NCBI GenBank assembly: GCA_900239685.1
Contig: OENT01000395.1
Location: 59,621 to 123,620, forward strand
From: Rotaria macrura
Lineage: Eukaryota > Rotifera > Eurotatoria > Philodinida > Philodinidae
Direction of reading: 5' to 3'
Length of the DNA stretch: 64,000 nucleotides
The position numbers and the translations under genes were made by a program. Below are positions 1 to 15,173 of this stretch, piece after piece. The number at the start of each line of letters is the position of its first letter. The first letter of the stretch is position 1. Under the pieces are notes generated by a model that was not told the origin of the DNA, did not search any database, and worked only from the letters and a program-made list of their open reading frames with translations.

Positions 1-1480
1 CTGTAATGAATGAATGTTATTCAGTTGTGGTTGAAACTGAGAAAAACCACCGGATGCTCCAAAATTTTGTTGACCGTAACTTGCAAGTCCATATTGATTA
101 GATCCATTCGGTGAGCCGAACGGGTAAGCACCCATACCTTAGTAGAAAGAAAAATAAATAAAAGAATAGAATATGCTAGATAAAATTTGAAATAATTAAA
201 TTGTTGTTACTTGAAAATCCAGCATATCCACCTAGTCCTTGAAATTGTGGTAAAGCTTGAGGAAAACCTGAATGTAATTGAAAGTCGATGTTATACTACT
301 GTCGTATGTTAATGATTCGGATAGGTATGCATACCTGCATACGAGGACAATCCTTGAAAACCTCCCATTACACCGGATGGAAACATTGATGGTTGTTGCA
401 TTGCAGGAAGCTGAGGTGCACATAGCGGTTGTTGAGGTAAAAAAGGCATCAAAGGTGTAAATGGCATATGTTGAGGAACTAATGAAGACATTTGTAGAGG
501 ACATGCTAAAATAAAGGAATCATATAATACGAATTTTCATAAAATCATACTAAGTTAGAGTTTGCAATTCAAAAGTAGATCCTTGGACTTTTAATAAAGG
601 AGAAAATTATGCAGATTAACTTTTGTTGAGACGTGGTTGGTATAGTTTACTGACAATTCACCATAGGTTCAATTTATAGGCATGATAGAAAAAATGAGAG
701 TGGCGCTCTATGATAAGTAATACGTTAGATTTAGTTGTATTATTGTTGTTGTTAGTGAACTTTATTTGTCAGTCTATTGAAAGATGCGCATTATTTGACA
801 GTGAATCTTAATAAAAAAATCTTACGAATCATTGGTGAAGCAATCGGCATTTGATGCATGAATGATGAAGGCATTGGAGGAGGACAAGGAACAGAAGGTT
901 GCATTTGGAGACCCGTCGCTGGTAATTGAATTGACATTAAGCAACAGTTTGATCCCATTTGAGGCATCGGAATATGTGGCATCATCGGCGGTGGGGGTGC
1001 ACATGACATTTGAGGCATCATTGGTGGCGCTGATGTGAATGGCATTTGTGGCATCATCATTGGTGACAGTAGTCCAAATGACATTTGAGGCATCTGCTGC
1101 ATTATTGGCGTTGATGCGAAAGGTATTTGTGGTGCACTGTATCCTGCTAAAGAATTTTGTTGAAGTAAGCGTTGGAATGCGCTTAAAGCATGATTGCATA
1201 GAAAAATTGTGCGCACTTTAGCCGCGCCGAATTCCACTGTAGGCATTGAATAGGGATTTATCAAATAGGAACTACCATATGAAGCAAGACCAGTGAGAGG
1301 AGAACTAATGGATGATACAAATGGTTCATTGAAATCACTTATACCAAATGGATAATCTCCTCTGGTCGGTTGATAAGTTGGATCATAACTCTCCATCTCC
1401 CCATAACCGTAATAAGAATCACGACGACCGCCATAACTAGCGAGATCCAATCCTTTCATACGAGAATTACGAGCACCCAT
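1..1480 (-). CDS. Low-complexity Met/Pro/Gln-rich protein, 3' end outside window (paralogue A)
   Basis: Function unknown. I read four exons: 826-1480, 335-505, 211-267 and 1-137, the last running off the window. All three introns are phase 1 and the internal exons are 171 and 57 bases, so cassettes can be added or lost without frameshift. The protein starts MGARNSRMKG, has a Tyr/Gly-rich head (residues 11-75), a core AAKVRTIFL near residue 87, then Met-Pro-Gln runs such as MMPQMPF and later Gly/Tyr/Gln-rich sequence. There is no signal peptide or membrane segment. Start, Tyr-rich head and K-V-R-x-I-F core match the gene at 7574-9787, so I treat them as paralogues. Gly2 with Ser at the fifth place of the myristoylation pattern suggests N-myristoylation (inference). 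AT repeats just upstream (about 1489-1510) could supply a TATA-like element. Confidence 0.6.
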
Positions 1481-4400
1481 TGAATGTTTATATATATATA
1501 TTTATATATGTATTAAGAACTTTGTTCAAGTAATGTGTGTATAAGTAGTTGCGTGTGTTTGAACACGAATTAAGTAGATATGTTCAACAAGTAATACTAC
1601 AGATGTGAGACACTAACTTTTACAACAAAGCTATTTATAGACTTTGCCTATCTTGAATGTTGGTTAGAGGGGGAGAGATTGAAGTAGTAGACGCCGATAG
1701 CGACTATATGAATATGAATGATTGGGTTGTAGCAGACGTGAACATAAATATGTTCTCTTATTTTCCATGATTATTCGACCGCAACCCAATTGTTATTGCT
1801 GGGACGAGAAGAGAAGAGAGAAATATAATATGAAGATTTTAATGGTACGCATTTTTTGTAACATGCTTTCTCTTAGGACAAGTATTTAGACATTGTTCAT
1901 TATAATAGCCCACAACTCACGTTCTCTTTTTTTTCTTTATTCATATGATTTCGATTAATTTTCTTTTATGGGTCTATCTGTAGTCATCAACTATGACCTC
2001 ACATGTATTAGATGATATGGTTGTAATTAAAGACCTTGTGTTCAGTTTTTATGATTGTCCTATGCATAAAATTAAAATGTATAGAATTAAAATACGCCCG
2101 TCATTCGTAGTATACATGACGGCAATGAATAATCGTCTGACAATTGCATAGACAAGCAACGTGTATGCTTACTTGCTACATGCTATTTGTGAGTGTGGAA
2201 GTAATTTTTGGTTCATTCTACTCATATACTTGAACGGAAGGTCTGCTAAGATACGAATTAAGCAATAAATGAAATTGCTCGAGTAGACTTGAGAATATAC
2301 AAAGATTCTCATTATATCAAAATACTTATTGATGATAGGAAAAACAAGACTAGAAAAAAATGAATTTTAATTGAAATGATAATAGTACACATACAAGTCG
2401 TAGCAGAAGGTTGTCTGAAGGCGTCATTTGTCTTTTATGAACATATAATAACAACTATAGATTTAAATGAACTTACATTTGATTACAATTATCTTGAATA
2501 TTTTCCACGACATTGGTATTTAACAACTTTAATTAGAATGGCTATTGAAAATTTTTCCTGCATTTTTACAAGTTTATTGAACTTACGAAGCTATTATCTA
2601 GTCATCTTATAATCAATAGAATGAATTAAAAATTAAACATTTCAATTGGTGGTGAATTATTCTTTTCATGTTCTTGTCACCATAGATAATTTCTAAAAAT
2701 GACTTATTTATTATTATTGAACATTTAGAGTAGAAGCTTCAAGATAATTATTTCGAAGGATACTTGCTGTTTAATACTGCAAGTTTACTTATCTGAAACG
2801 ATTTAGAGTGATTGAACGTTTATTTTCAATGCAACAAAACTCAGAATCAATTGAATCCACTAATACTTGTTTGTTCGCAATCAACGGAATACGTAACCAA
2901 TCGAATGCTTGCGATCTAGATAACTAGTACACATAAAAATTTCTTGAAACGAATCAAAATATATTGTTAGTGTGTACTCAATGGTACTAGTAGATTAAAT
3001 TTCATTATCATTTGACCCACAAAATCATTAGTTTTCTTTAACTCTGATTCTAGATATATGTCTACGCGACAAGTAACGTTCATCGAGTATCGATGCTTTT
3101 GAATATATGCATGTTACAAATAAGATGTTAGACTAGTGAAGCGGTGCATATCTATTTAACTATGATTTGCTTTATCAAAAACGATTATTTTTCATCGCGG
3201 CATAGAACTTGATTTTCATGCTTATGAACACAAAAACACATATTTAGTATTCGATGGGTTCTTCCAACGCATATCTACCATATGATTTTTAATTTCAATT
3301 GATAATTGAGTAAAATCAATGAATAGTTCTTTTGTATCGTATGCTTGGTACTATAGGGTAATTCTATCAAAAGTATGCATTCATAAATAGAAGCAATTTG
3401 ATATTACAGTTGGCCATTTAATACTTCAAGACATGACACAGAAAGATATAATATCTTGAAAATTCAAACATCACATGACTGTATTTTTCTCTATGTTCCC
3501 AAAGAAATTTCTATTACATATGTATAATTATAGTAATAAAGATAAAATAGAAAAATATGTACGTATTGGCACTTATTCATACAAACACGATAGCACTTAT
3601 GATAAATATTATTTTGGCATAAGTCGAGTAATGAAAATTTCGTTTTTCTATATCTGGTCAGATACTCGCTACACATGAATTAATATTACTCAATGTGGTT
3701 TCGTATTGAAAATCTAGCAATGGGTCTACTAACTCAAAAGTTCAATAGAATTTATTGTTTCTTATTCAAACATCGCCTATGGAACCAGCACGTTCGTAAA
3801 CGATCCTACGTCATCGTGTTCAACATGCTACATGTTTGAATATAATATAAGAGTCATGATCATAGATATCATATCAACGATCGTTTGTAAACATAGTTAT
3901 TCATGAGTATTATACGTTGCAGACAGATAAACAGATTCAGATTTCTGAATTTAGTTTTTCAGTCAAAGACATAGTTTTTCGGTAAATCTATGATAATTAA
4001 GGAGCTGTTACAAAATCAGTTCTATGAGGAAGAGTAATCATTCACAAGCTATGTTGCGTGAAATCTACAAAGAATACTGCTGTAGAAATTTTCTCATGTA
4101 TATCTATTGCTGGACGTCGCGTAAAAAAAGATATACATGATTGAACAAAGGCATTCAACTGTATTTCTCCGTATGAAAATTAATTTTATAGAATGTAAAA
4201 TTTTTTAATTCTCAATTTTGTAGTTGAAAATTTAATCTCATTTGTCAATGTAGCTTTTCTGTTGCTATGTTAATCCATTCGATGGTAGAAACTGTATTCT
4301 AAGAGGCTTAGATTCGGGTTAATTTGGTGACTAAAAAACTCTTCAATAAGAATGTACGAAAATAATTTATCCATTATCTTTCACTGAAATAGTTATGCAT

Positions 4401-7400
4401 GAATCTTGAAAACACTTTATTAACGCCTATTCTATAAAGTTGATCTGATTTTCTGGTTCGGACTCCACAATACTCGTTCCTGAGAATAACAAAAGCTCTT
4501 CATATTGCTTCAAATCATTCAAAACAAAAAGCCAACTGCTTTTCTTTCGTTAGTATATGGTGTGAAAATGAAATAACACATTGTTCAGTGTCGGAATCAT
4601 TTTTATTGACTAATACTATTTGAAACGATTTCTATCAATAACATTTATTATGAAATTATTTCTTTTCGATACTTTTGCATTATTTTTCATAAAATAATAA
4701 ACTGTGGTAAAAAGAAAGTTCCTTAGTACAGTGGAGGATGGGGGAGGGGCGTCAAAATATCATTTTAAAGCTAACACTCATTAATTTTTTTTCTAAAATA
4801 TAGGTGCGCTTCACAAAACGTTTACCACTAATTTTCTATTATTCGAACCGAAACCTGTTAAGTCTAGCGATACTACCGGCAAGACATGAAGAATACCACG
4901 ATAATTTTTATAGATAGACTATGAATGACATATTTAATGGTCAACAGTTTGATTTAGCCGCCCCCCACACCTCCTCAAAAATTGATCTTAGCCCAGGAAA
5001 GCTTTAAATGTATGAAACTTACAGGATATGTTAGGCTTGGGATTAAAAAGCTATGGTTGAATTTTCAGCTTTCTATCATGATATTTGGCTGAGATACTGA
5101 ACTGAAAAGGGTCAAGAATAGCAAATTTCTCGTTTCAGGTTCATAATATATCTTTAATTTCTTTTGTTAGAAAGAGCATGTCAACATGTGGGGCAGTACA
5201 GAGTCCTTTTTTTGCAAATTCTTACTTTTTCAGCGGAAAACAGGAATCACGAGTTCAATGACTTCAAAAACCGTAAAGAAGGTGGGTTGTTCAATAGAGA
5301 TCCTTTGTGACATAGCCATAAAGAACGATTTTCGAAAAAAGGGCCCTGCTTCTTCACATGCTCTTTCAAACAAAAAGAAATTTTAATAGATCGTATGAAG
5401 CTGGACTGAGAAATTTGGAATGTGCTTTTTTGAAAGTGCTAACTGAGAAAAAACGAAAAAGATTTTTTCGATACGTGAGAATTTTAGAAGAAAATTTAGT
5501 CTTTTTGAGGAGAGCTTACAGAAATCCTCAAAGTTTCCGGTAAAATAAAGGTTTGGGATAAAAACCTATATCAATTCTGAAAGAGCGAACACTGGACTAT
5601 CTTCTGATGCATTTATCTCAATTTCTCGAATTATTCCGAAAAGTGACTTTTTTTTGAGTGGAGTGGGCACTTAAGTAAAATTCATTCAGCAATTAAATAA
5701 CGGACAAATTTCAAGCAGATTACGATAGTCAAAACACTTAATATTCCAAGTTTTTGTGTGAAATAAAAGAACTCTACTAAATAATTGTGATGTGTTCGAT
5801 GATAATCATTAATTTCTATATATTTTGTTTTTCCTGTAAGACATTCAATATGTAGTATTCATTATATTCAATTGAAACCTCTAAAACATCATTCCGTCCT
5901 TCAAAGCAAACAATATTAATTAGACCACAAATGAAATAAACAACATTCACATTTAAATATATTCAGAAAGGCAGAGAAAGAAAGAGAGAGATATTTTGCA
6001 TTCATTCATATTTAATTGCTTCATTTTGTTGGATATTATTCGTTCGTTCACGCTTTGCCTTGATTACTAGGCATAAGCATTACATATAGATTCAAAATAA
6101 CCGGTGTTTCATTGCAACTTGGCTATACAATCAGCAAATCATACGATAATATTTAGTATAGGGTAGATTGAATATTGTGTCGTATATTTTTCATGATAAA
6201 ACGATTGATAACTAGAATAACCTTGACGTAAACACGTCGAGGTTTCTCTTATCTAATATTTGTAAAAATAAGAAAGAAAAGAAAAATGCTTAAGTTTTTA
6301 GTGATTTTCCAATGATTTAAGCTACCAGGACTTGATCAAATGATAAGCCGTTCATGCTTCATCGATGATCATTTTTTTTTGATAAAATAGATCAATCTTA
6401 CGTGATTTTTAGTGCACTAAAATTTTCCCTATATGATGCATTACATGGAAACAAATTTCAATGAAACGACTGTTAAAATATTTAAACAATTGAAAGAAAT
6501 TCGACGAATGAATAAGAAATCATTCTATCATTTTCCTTCTATTAATTAGTCTTGTCAGAGTATTACTATTAACATGTCTTCTATTTGTTTCAAACACGAA
6601 TAGAGCACTTGTTTATATTCTTACTTGTTGTTAACACGGTGAAAATCACAAATCGCTTTCTATTTCTTTCCCTGAATATACGCTGTCAAAAAGTAAGAAC
6701 AATTCAAATGATTGTGTCAATAATCATTATTAATTTCATGTAGATTATGAACAATTAGCAAGTTTGTAGTTCATATCATGGATCGTTAGTCATGAACAGA
6801 TGCCTAGTTATGTATGACTACCTGTCCACTAGGACAATGTAACGCGAGTAAAAATATATTAATCAGAAATATGACCAACAAAACCTCAATATCATTACGT
6901 TTTTCAGTATCGAAACTAGTGTATAGGAAAAGAAGAAGAAAAGTGACTGTCATTAAAATAATAATTAGCAGTTGTTTTTTTGCATCTAAATCAGAAAATT
7001 ATCATATGTAGATTGCATTTCTGTGACGGAACGCCTTACGTAGATAAATGCGAACGAACGAAGTATAGCGAGATTGAGTGAGAATATGATTGATATCGAT
7101 TTTATGTAAACGTATATTTTAGTTTATTTTCTCCTCTAAAACAACACTAATAAATTCAGCAATATAACAAACACACACAGAAAAATATAGGAAAAGTATA
7201 TAGAAAAACAAAAGAAAAGATCCCATTGATCATACGTTAAATCTGAGATGAAACATGAGCATAAAATGCTTGAGAGAACATCGATAAGCATTCTAGTTTA
7301 ATGTTCACATAAATAATGTCTTCTAATGGCATTGAACAAGTTTACTTGTTCATTTAATTGTGTGTGTCGATTGTTATTTGTTTGCTTGTTTGTTTGTTTA

Positions 7401-7573
7401 ATGAAAAATTGTTGTTTTCATTTGGACTATTATTAAATGACAAATTTTTGTGGTGTTTTATGAGCCCAGTTGCACAAAAGAAAAAAAAGAAAAGCAGCAT
7501 GTGTCTGCACAGCAATGGGAAAAAAAGAAAAAAAAAGAAAACAAGAGTCTAACTGGTAATCTTAATAGTACTT
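1481..7573. other. Intergenic, about 6 kb, no gene recognised
   Basis: AT-rich sequence with only short unrelated open frames. The one local oddity is a G-rich stretch near 4733-4757 facing a C-rich stretch near 4958-4980, listed separately. The frames at 5186-5386 and 5358-5543 look like chance: lysine/phenylalanine-rich, no family resemblance, no supporting splice sites. Near 7480-7550 there is an A/G-rich tract just beyond the 3' end of the next minus-strand gene. Confidence 0.5.
4733..4980. repeat. Possible small inverted-repeat element with G-rich ends
   Basis: A G-rich end (GGAGGATGGGGGAGGGGCG) faces a C-rich end about 220 bases away whose complement reads GAGGAGGTGTGGGGGGCGG. Both are followed inward by an A-rich stretch. 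The match is partial and I see no target duplication, so this is a weak MITE-like candidate. Confidence 0.25.
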
Positions 7574-9787
<2,214 letters not shown>

Positions 9788-12104
9788 TTGTTAGTATTGA
9801 TATATAACTAATCTATTACCTAAAGCTAAAAATGAAAACTTCATTGATGAAGTCGACGATGAAAATCAAAGCCTGTGTCTCTTAGGGAAGGAAAAAAAAG
9901 TTACAATATATATGTCGTCATGTTACTCTCATACACACACACACGCACACACACACACATTACCTACTCTTCTTCAAATGATGACGATGGTTGTCGATCT
10001 GAAGTAATCGGTCTAATACAAATGTTTCTGATTTTATAGGTAAGCGATTTCATTTTGCTTCGCAGTTAGCAGCAGAAGGAAAAGAGAGAAAAAAGAGAAA
10101 AAACGAGAGGAGAGGAAGTATTTTTCAGTTAAAAAAAATATTGACGCGTCGTTCGTCCCTAATTTTGAGGGCGCCTCTCGCACAATACAATTGGTTTATC
10201 ATATCTGTCTTTGAATCTTCCATGTATCAATCAATGACGCGTAGACGAGAAGGTTGCCGGCGATGGCCGCGGCACATTAAAAAAAAGTAGAAAATGTTTT
10301 TTTCGGCGACCACGGCCGTTTTGTCTTTAGAAGAGAGAGGAACCAATGTATATCTATTTATCACACGCATATTCATGGTCGAAACCGCGTATAATTTACC
10401 TGTGCGTGGCCGCCACTATCAAAAAAATCGTATGGCTAGAATCAAACCACACGTATACAGAGACATAAATGCATACGAAAATAAATATAAATTAATCAAA
10501 AGGCGAAAAAGTGACAATTTATCATTTATTCGACATGGAAACGCATTTTTTTTATAACCTTGTCGTTATTGATGAATTGACAAGGGTGCCTGTATTTGCA
10601 TGAAAGATAGAGAAAGAGAGCGTAAGAGCATAGTGTAGACGTTTTGGTGATCAATTTTCATTGCTCATCATTCTTCTGTAGTTTCGCTTGATGTCTAACT
10701 TTAATAACTATTTATTATCATTTCAAGGTTGCAACAATAGTATAAGTTGATCAATAAACATCGTTCGAAGTCATTTATACATTTTCATTCAGCAGTTTGC
10801 ATTTTCAACATGAAAAAAATTTCTAATGAGCATGAGAAGGAGAATTACTTTTAATAGATACTATCACAGTAAATGAATGCAATATAATGTTTTCGATGCA
10901 TTTACCAAGGAAAAATGTCGTAATGAGTAATAAGCATTTTTTTTTCATTTTCATTCTAAGAATAGTGTTGATAATATCGAATTAGTAGCTGCACTTGTGT
11001 ACAGATGAATTTTTTTTACCAACCAAATACTCTTCAATCTTCAATATAAGAATAAGTTAATTGACTATTATAGGAAGAGCATGCTAAAACTATTGACAAA
11101 CCAAAGATGCATATATGTATATATATATGTAGATATAGATAGAGAGAGAAAGATACATACAATAAGTTATTAACATATTTTACTCACCATTTAAGATCAT
11201 GACTTGAAATAATCTTTGCTTTTTCTAATACAGATAAAAGAAGTGAATGCTTTTAACACTATTGTGCTCGTTTTGTGTTAGAATATACAATGAAATACTT
11301 ATTTTGATTTTCCTCTTGTTTTTATATACATCGTCTCTCAAACGTTATTCTGAATGATTGGTGATACAGTTAATCTGTATTGATTTTTGTGCATTGTTTT
11401 GTTTGCCTTTTTTCTGTGTTACTTTTTTATCGTGTCTATTGATGAATATATATCTTAATACCTATCATAAAGCGACAACCTCTTATTGACTGTATTATCA
11501 ATAAAGTAATAACCAAGTATCCTTTGTATTTCAAATGTTAATCATAAATAATCAATCGGAATCTGAAGGTTACTTCATGCTTGATTGATTCACACCGCAA
11601 AAAAAAGGATGCGTGTTAATGTGATGCAACTACCTTCTGTCGCCATTTTTTTGTCTTGGTTGAGCAGTTTCTAAATCGTGCCACTCATACTCTTTTCTCT
11701 CTCTCTCTCTCTGTCATTTCTCTTCCTCTTCTTCTTCTTCTTCTTCTTCTTCTTAGGCGTAAAATATCATTTAATATCGAAAAATGCATCGAATCGATCA
11801 ATCAATCACTCATTTAGTTCTCTACAAGACATTAGTATACACATAGGGAATCTTCACTTTTTCATCAATCGTATGTTTGGTGTAGCTATATGCTACGTAT
11901 CGTACAACTAGTTTTATTGGATCATTATTTGTAACACTGCTTCCTATTCTTATTTTTAGATACGATAATTCTCGTAGACAATTCAATAATCATATTTTGA
12001 TTCATCAAATTCCATTTAGGTTTGCTAAAATTATACGTCTAAAATGTTCTTTGTTGCATGTCGAAAAGAAATTCTTCCCTTCTTTGTTTTTTGTTCCATA
12101 TAGG
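9788..12104. other. Divergent spacer between paralogues B and C
   Basis: 2.3 kb between two genes transcribed away from each other, so both promoters should lie here. It contains an (AC)n run (about 9931-9958), several ACGCGT/GACGCG words around 10140-10250, and a CT/CTT microsatellite (11694-11756). The 87-codon frame at 10294-10557 has no family resemblance and I do not call it a gene. Confidence 0.5.
11694..11756. repeat. (CT)n and (CTT)n microsatellite
   Basis: Pure pyrimidine run, first TC dinucleotides and then CTT trinucleotides. Confidence 0.95.
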
Positions 12105-12610
12105 ATGGGTAACAAATCTGTTCGTCAACCTCAAGCTAATCAAAACTTCAATCAGTGATTAGAATTTTTTGTATATATACATGCAGTTTATGTTTTCTAA
12201 TTAAATAGACTCGCAGCCAACCCTGGTTATGATGCTTTTCCAGCCAATCCAACATACGATCCATATGAAAGTAAAATAAAAAATGACATCCTATTTCTAA
12301 ACACTGTTTTAAATTAGATTATTACAACAACGAAGAAGTTATCGGAGAACCATGGGAGACCATTGGATATACCTACAGATATGAACCTACAACTGTTGTT
12401 GGAAAGCGAGGGCATGCCAAACGCCCTGTAATCTACGTTGCAGCTCCATTACCTGCTGGAAGTCCATTTGGTGGTGGCTTTGGTGGTGGCTTTGGTGGTG
12501 GCTTTCCTGTAAGTGGTTTTCCTGGTGCCCTTCCAAGGGGTGGTTTCCGAGGTGGTTTACCTCAACGACGTGGTGCCGCACCAAGACATCACCTTCCACG
12601 ATTTCGTTAA
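12105..12610 (+). CDS. Small Gly-rich low-complexity protein (paralogue C)
   Basis: Function unknown. Three exons, 12105-12154, 12209-12270 and 12318-12610, give 134 aa. The first donor is GTGATT; an in-frame TGA just after it forces the splice. Without the downstream acceptor choice at 12207-12208 the frame closes. The protein begins MGNKSVRQPQ, has a head with PGYDAFP and PTYDPYE (compare PGYDPYY in paralogue B), then the core AKRPVIYV near residue 82, three GGGF units, and a basic His/Arg-rich tail ending HHLPRFR. It is a short version of the 7574-9787 gene, with the same order of parts but without the long repeat arrays, and lies in the opposite orientation. The bases before the ATG read ATATAGG, a possible splice acceptor. 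Confidence 0.65.
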
Positions 12611-12710
12611 GAGGACAAAGTTTCTCGTCTTTACTTAAAAACAACGTAGATTTTGTTATGAACTATAAAAAGCTTACATTTCATTTTGAAGTTTTACTTT
12701 TCATCGATAT

Positions 12711-12736
12711 GTGTGTGTGTGTGTGTGTGTGTGTGT
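12711..12736. repeat. (GT)n microsatellite
   Basis: Thirteen uninterrupted GT dinucleotides about 100 bases beyond the stop of the 12105-12610 gene. Confidence 0.95.
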
Positions 12737-12971
12737 CAAGATATTGTTCGATTATTTATTGAACTCATCTGTCTACTTTTCTTTTATCCGATTATGAAAA
12801 GAAATTTTCATATATTGCAAAGAAAAACGTTTTTATGCAAATTTTGAATTAGTTTATTGATACGTATTAGTTTTTTTTTCTTCTTTACGTTTGTTTGGTT
12901 TTCTTTTATATGTCAAAGTCTTTCAGAAAAAAACACATATGAAAAACAAAATATGTTAACAAATAATATAA

Positions 12972-14168
12972 TCAACGTTTTTTATGTAAACATGGTGCGA
13001 GTGTTACAATTGACTTTGATTTGATCTTTTCAATTGTTTTAACAAAATCAAACGTATAGAAATATTTCGATGATGATTTTGTTTTCTCGTCTAATGCATC
13101 CGTTTTTGAACATTGAAAACCAATGGATTCTATTTTCCTTATAAATTTTTGCGGTTGATTTTCAAAACGTGATGCAATTTCAACTATTTTCATAGTACCA
13201 CGTAAGCGAAGAATACGATGGGCTTCATGAATAAAATCAGTCAAATTAGTACCCATTAATGATAAACAAAAAACAACAATGTCAACAGAATTATCGTGCA
13301 ATGTTGTATGTGCTATGTCACATACTTCAACATGTTCATTTAATGAAGCGAAATCAAAACTATGTATATTTGGATGTGTAGATTTGAGTGTACGAGCAAG
13401 ACGTGCATCACCACAGCCCATATCGACAATAACAAGATTTGATGATCGTTTACGTATGTAAGCAATGATTTCATCTAATGGTTGATCTGGCCATTGAGAC
13501 ATGCTTTTCTAAAGATAAATCGCAATAAGAAATTTCAAAAACTAAACTTGTCTATTCATCATACGGATGAAACTTACTGAATAGCCTTGATGATAAGCAT
13601 AGAATGATTGAGGATCTTTTTGAAACATATTTCGAGCTTCTTGACTTGTTGATGTGTACAATTTTTCATTCAGATAACGAAAACGTGAAGTCACCATATG
13701 TGAAACTAGTTTATCGCATATTGATGGTTTTGATTCAGAAGAAGGTTTCTTCTGTAATGGTTCATCTTTTTGTTCCGTAACTTGTTCATCAGATTCATGT
13801 TTACGTTTATTTGTTTTTGGTGCCGATGCAATAACATCTTTCAACTCGGGATGATTCATTAGATAAAATTTATTTTTACGACTTTTTTTTGGTATAATAG
13901 ATTGTTTTTGTTGTTCAAGTTCTTTATTTATATGTTTCTTTAATTCTAATCGCTTTTTATTAATGCCATCATTATGATCATCATGATCTGAATCATCATT
14001 TAATATTTGTGCTTCTCGTTTAAGATCGCTAGGATTGTTGTCATAACGTGGTATTCGTTCGAAACTTTTCTTTTTCGATGTTTTCTTATCAAGTAATGAT
14101 AATTCAGTTTTAGCAAGAATTTTCTTTACTTGAATATGATTTTTACTAGCACGTTTTTTATGTGGCAT
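12972..14168 (-). CDS. RRP8: Ribosomal RNA-processing protein 8 (nucleolar rRNA adenine methyltransferase)
   Basis: RRP8 is a nucleolar SAM-dependent enzyme that makes m1A in large-subunit rRNA. Its animal form (nucleomethylin) also takes part in rDNA silencing. Two exons, 13578-14168 and 12972-13508, join in phase 0 to give 375 aa. The N-terminal half (residues 1-145) is Lys-rich and disordered, fitting nucleolar targeting. The methyltransferase domain begins near residue 150: a helix with FQKDPQSFYAYHQGYS, then SQWPDQPLDEIIAYI, motif I VDMGCGDARLA, the Asp-Ile loop VCDIAHTTL, and FCLSLMGTN, all diagnostic of RRP8. Length is near that of animal RRP8. A CTTTCAG splice acceptor directly abuts the ATG, pointing to a 5' UTR intron or trans-splicing. 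Confidence 0.93.
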
Positions 14169-14182
14169 CTGAAAGAAATAAC
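14169..14182 (-). promoter_or_regulatory. Splice acceptor abutting the RRP8 start codon
   Basis: The minus strand reads TTATTTCTTTCAG directly followed by ATG. A pyrimidine-rich acceptor ending exactly at the start codon suggests either a 5' UTR intron or spliced-leader addition, which bdelloid rotifers are known to use. Confidence 0.5.
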
Positions 14183-15173
14183 ATTAGAAAAATAAATCTA
14201 ACATTTTAAACATTCGATATGATTATTATTCATAAAATTACCATACACATTGAGTTTGAGTAATATTTAGGTCAGATATATTATTACACTGGGACATATG
14301 AGTGCGATTTATTCTCGATAAACGAAATCACTAATTTTGAGGTGAATTTAAACAAAATATTATTCTTTTAGAGAATCTATCTGAGATTAAGACTTTAGAA
14401 ATTGATTTTAAAATACAAGTACCCATTTCTTTTTTATTTGTTATAAATAGGATTTTCATCTATGACAACTTTGTATTCAAATTAGTTCAAAATAGTTCGT
14501 CCTTGAATTTCAATTATAAACGTCCTTAGAATGATAAATAGTATTTATTCGTGGTTTTTAATTAAAATAGCTTGTTTGATTTCTTTCTTAGTATAAAACA
14601 TATAAGAGAAAAAGAAGAACGAGTGAAAGAAATCAATCATTAGATATGTGTTAAAATAGTCTTTCGTTATAAAATAATTAGTTCCCGTCTCTAATAAATA
14701 ATATCTGAGTTACATTCAATAGAAGGTTAATGAAAATAAATCGCTAGCAAGTGACAACGTTGTCAACGAACAAAATCATTGATGTATGACCATACATCGT
14801 TTTGAGATATTTTTTTTCACTTTCTACGTCATATCTGTCAATCATTAGTGACACGACATGAAAATGAGTATATCACTATATACCATTGAATAAATTTGTT
14901 TTTTTTTCTCTAATGAAATAAAAATAATAATATGCAATGTCTGTGGAATAGCACTATTCGTATGTAACAAAAAAAGAAGAAAAGGATTTATTATTATTTG
15001 GAATATGATAATCGCAAGAAAAAAGAACGAAATATAATGAGAATTTATGTAGTTGGCTTTTTCAGTCCTTCGAATTATACAGAATGATAATAATCAATCA
15101 AGCAATATCAAAAAATAAAACACAGAAAAAAAGAACAATATCCCGTAATGAAATCAAAAGAAAGTATATATTT
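14183..15173. other. Intergenic, nothing recognised
   Basis: About 1 kb of AT-rich sequence between RRP8 and the transporter. No coding frame, RNA gene or repeat seen. Confidence 0.5.

Noticed and set aside
5186-5543. Two overlapping plus-strand frames of 61-66 codons
   Set aside because: Basic, Phe/Lys-rich, no family resemblance; expected by chance in 6 kb of AT-rich DNA.
10294-10557. 87-codon plus-strand frame
   Set aside because: No recognisable features or splice context; lies in the divergent promoter spacer.
12387-12644. 85-codon minus-strand frame
   Set aside because: Antisense of the Gly-rich last exon of the 12105-12610 gene.
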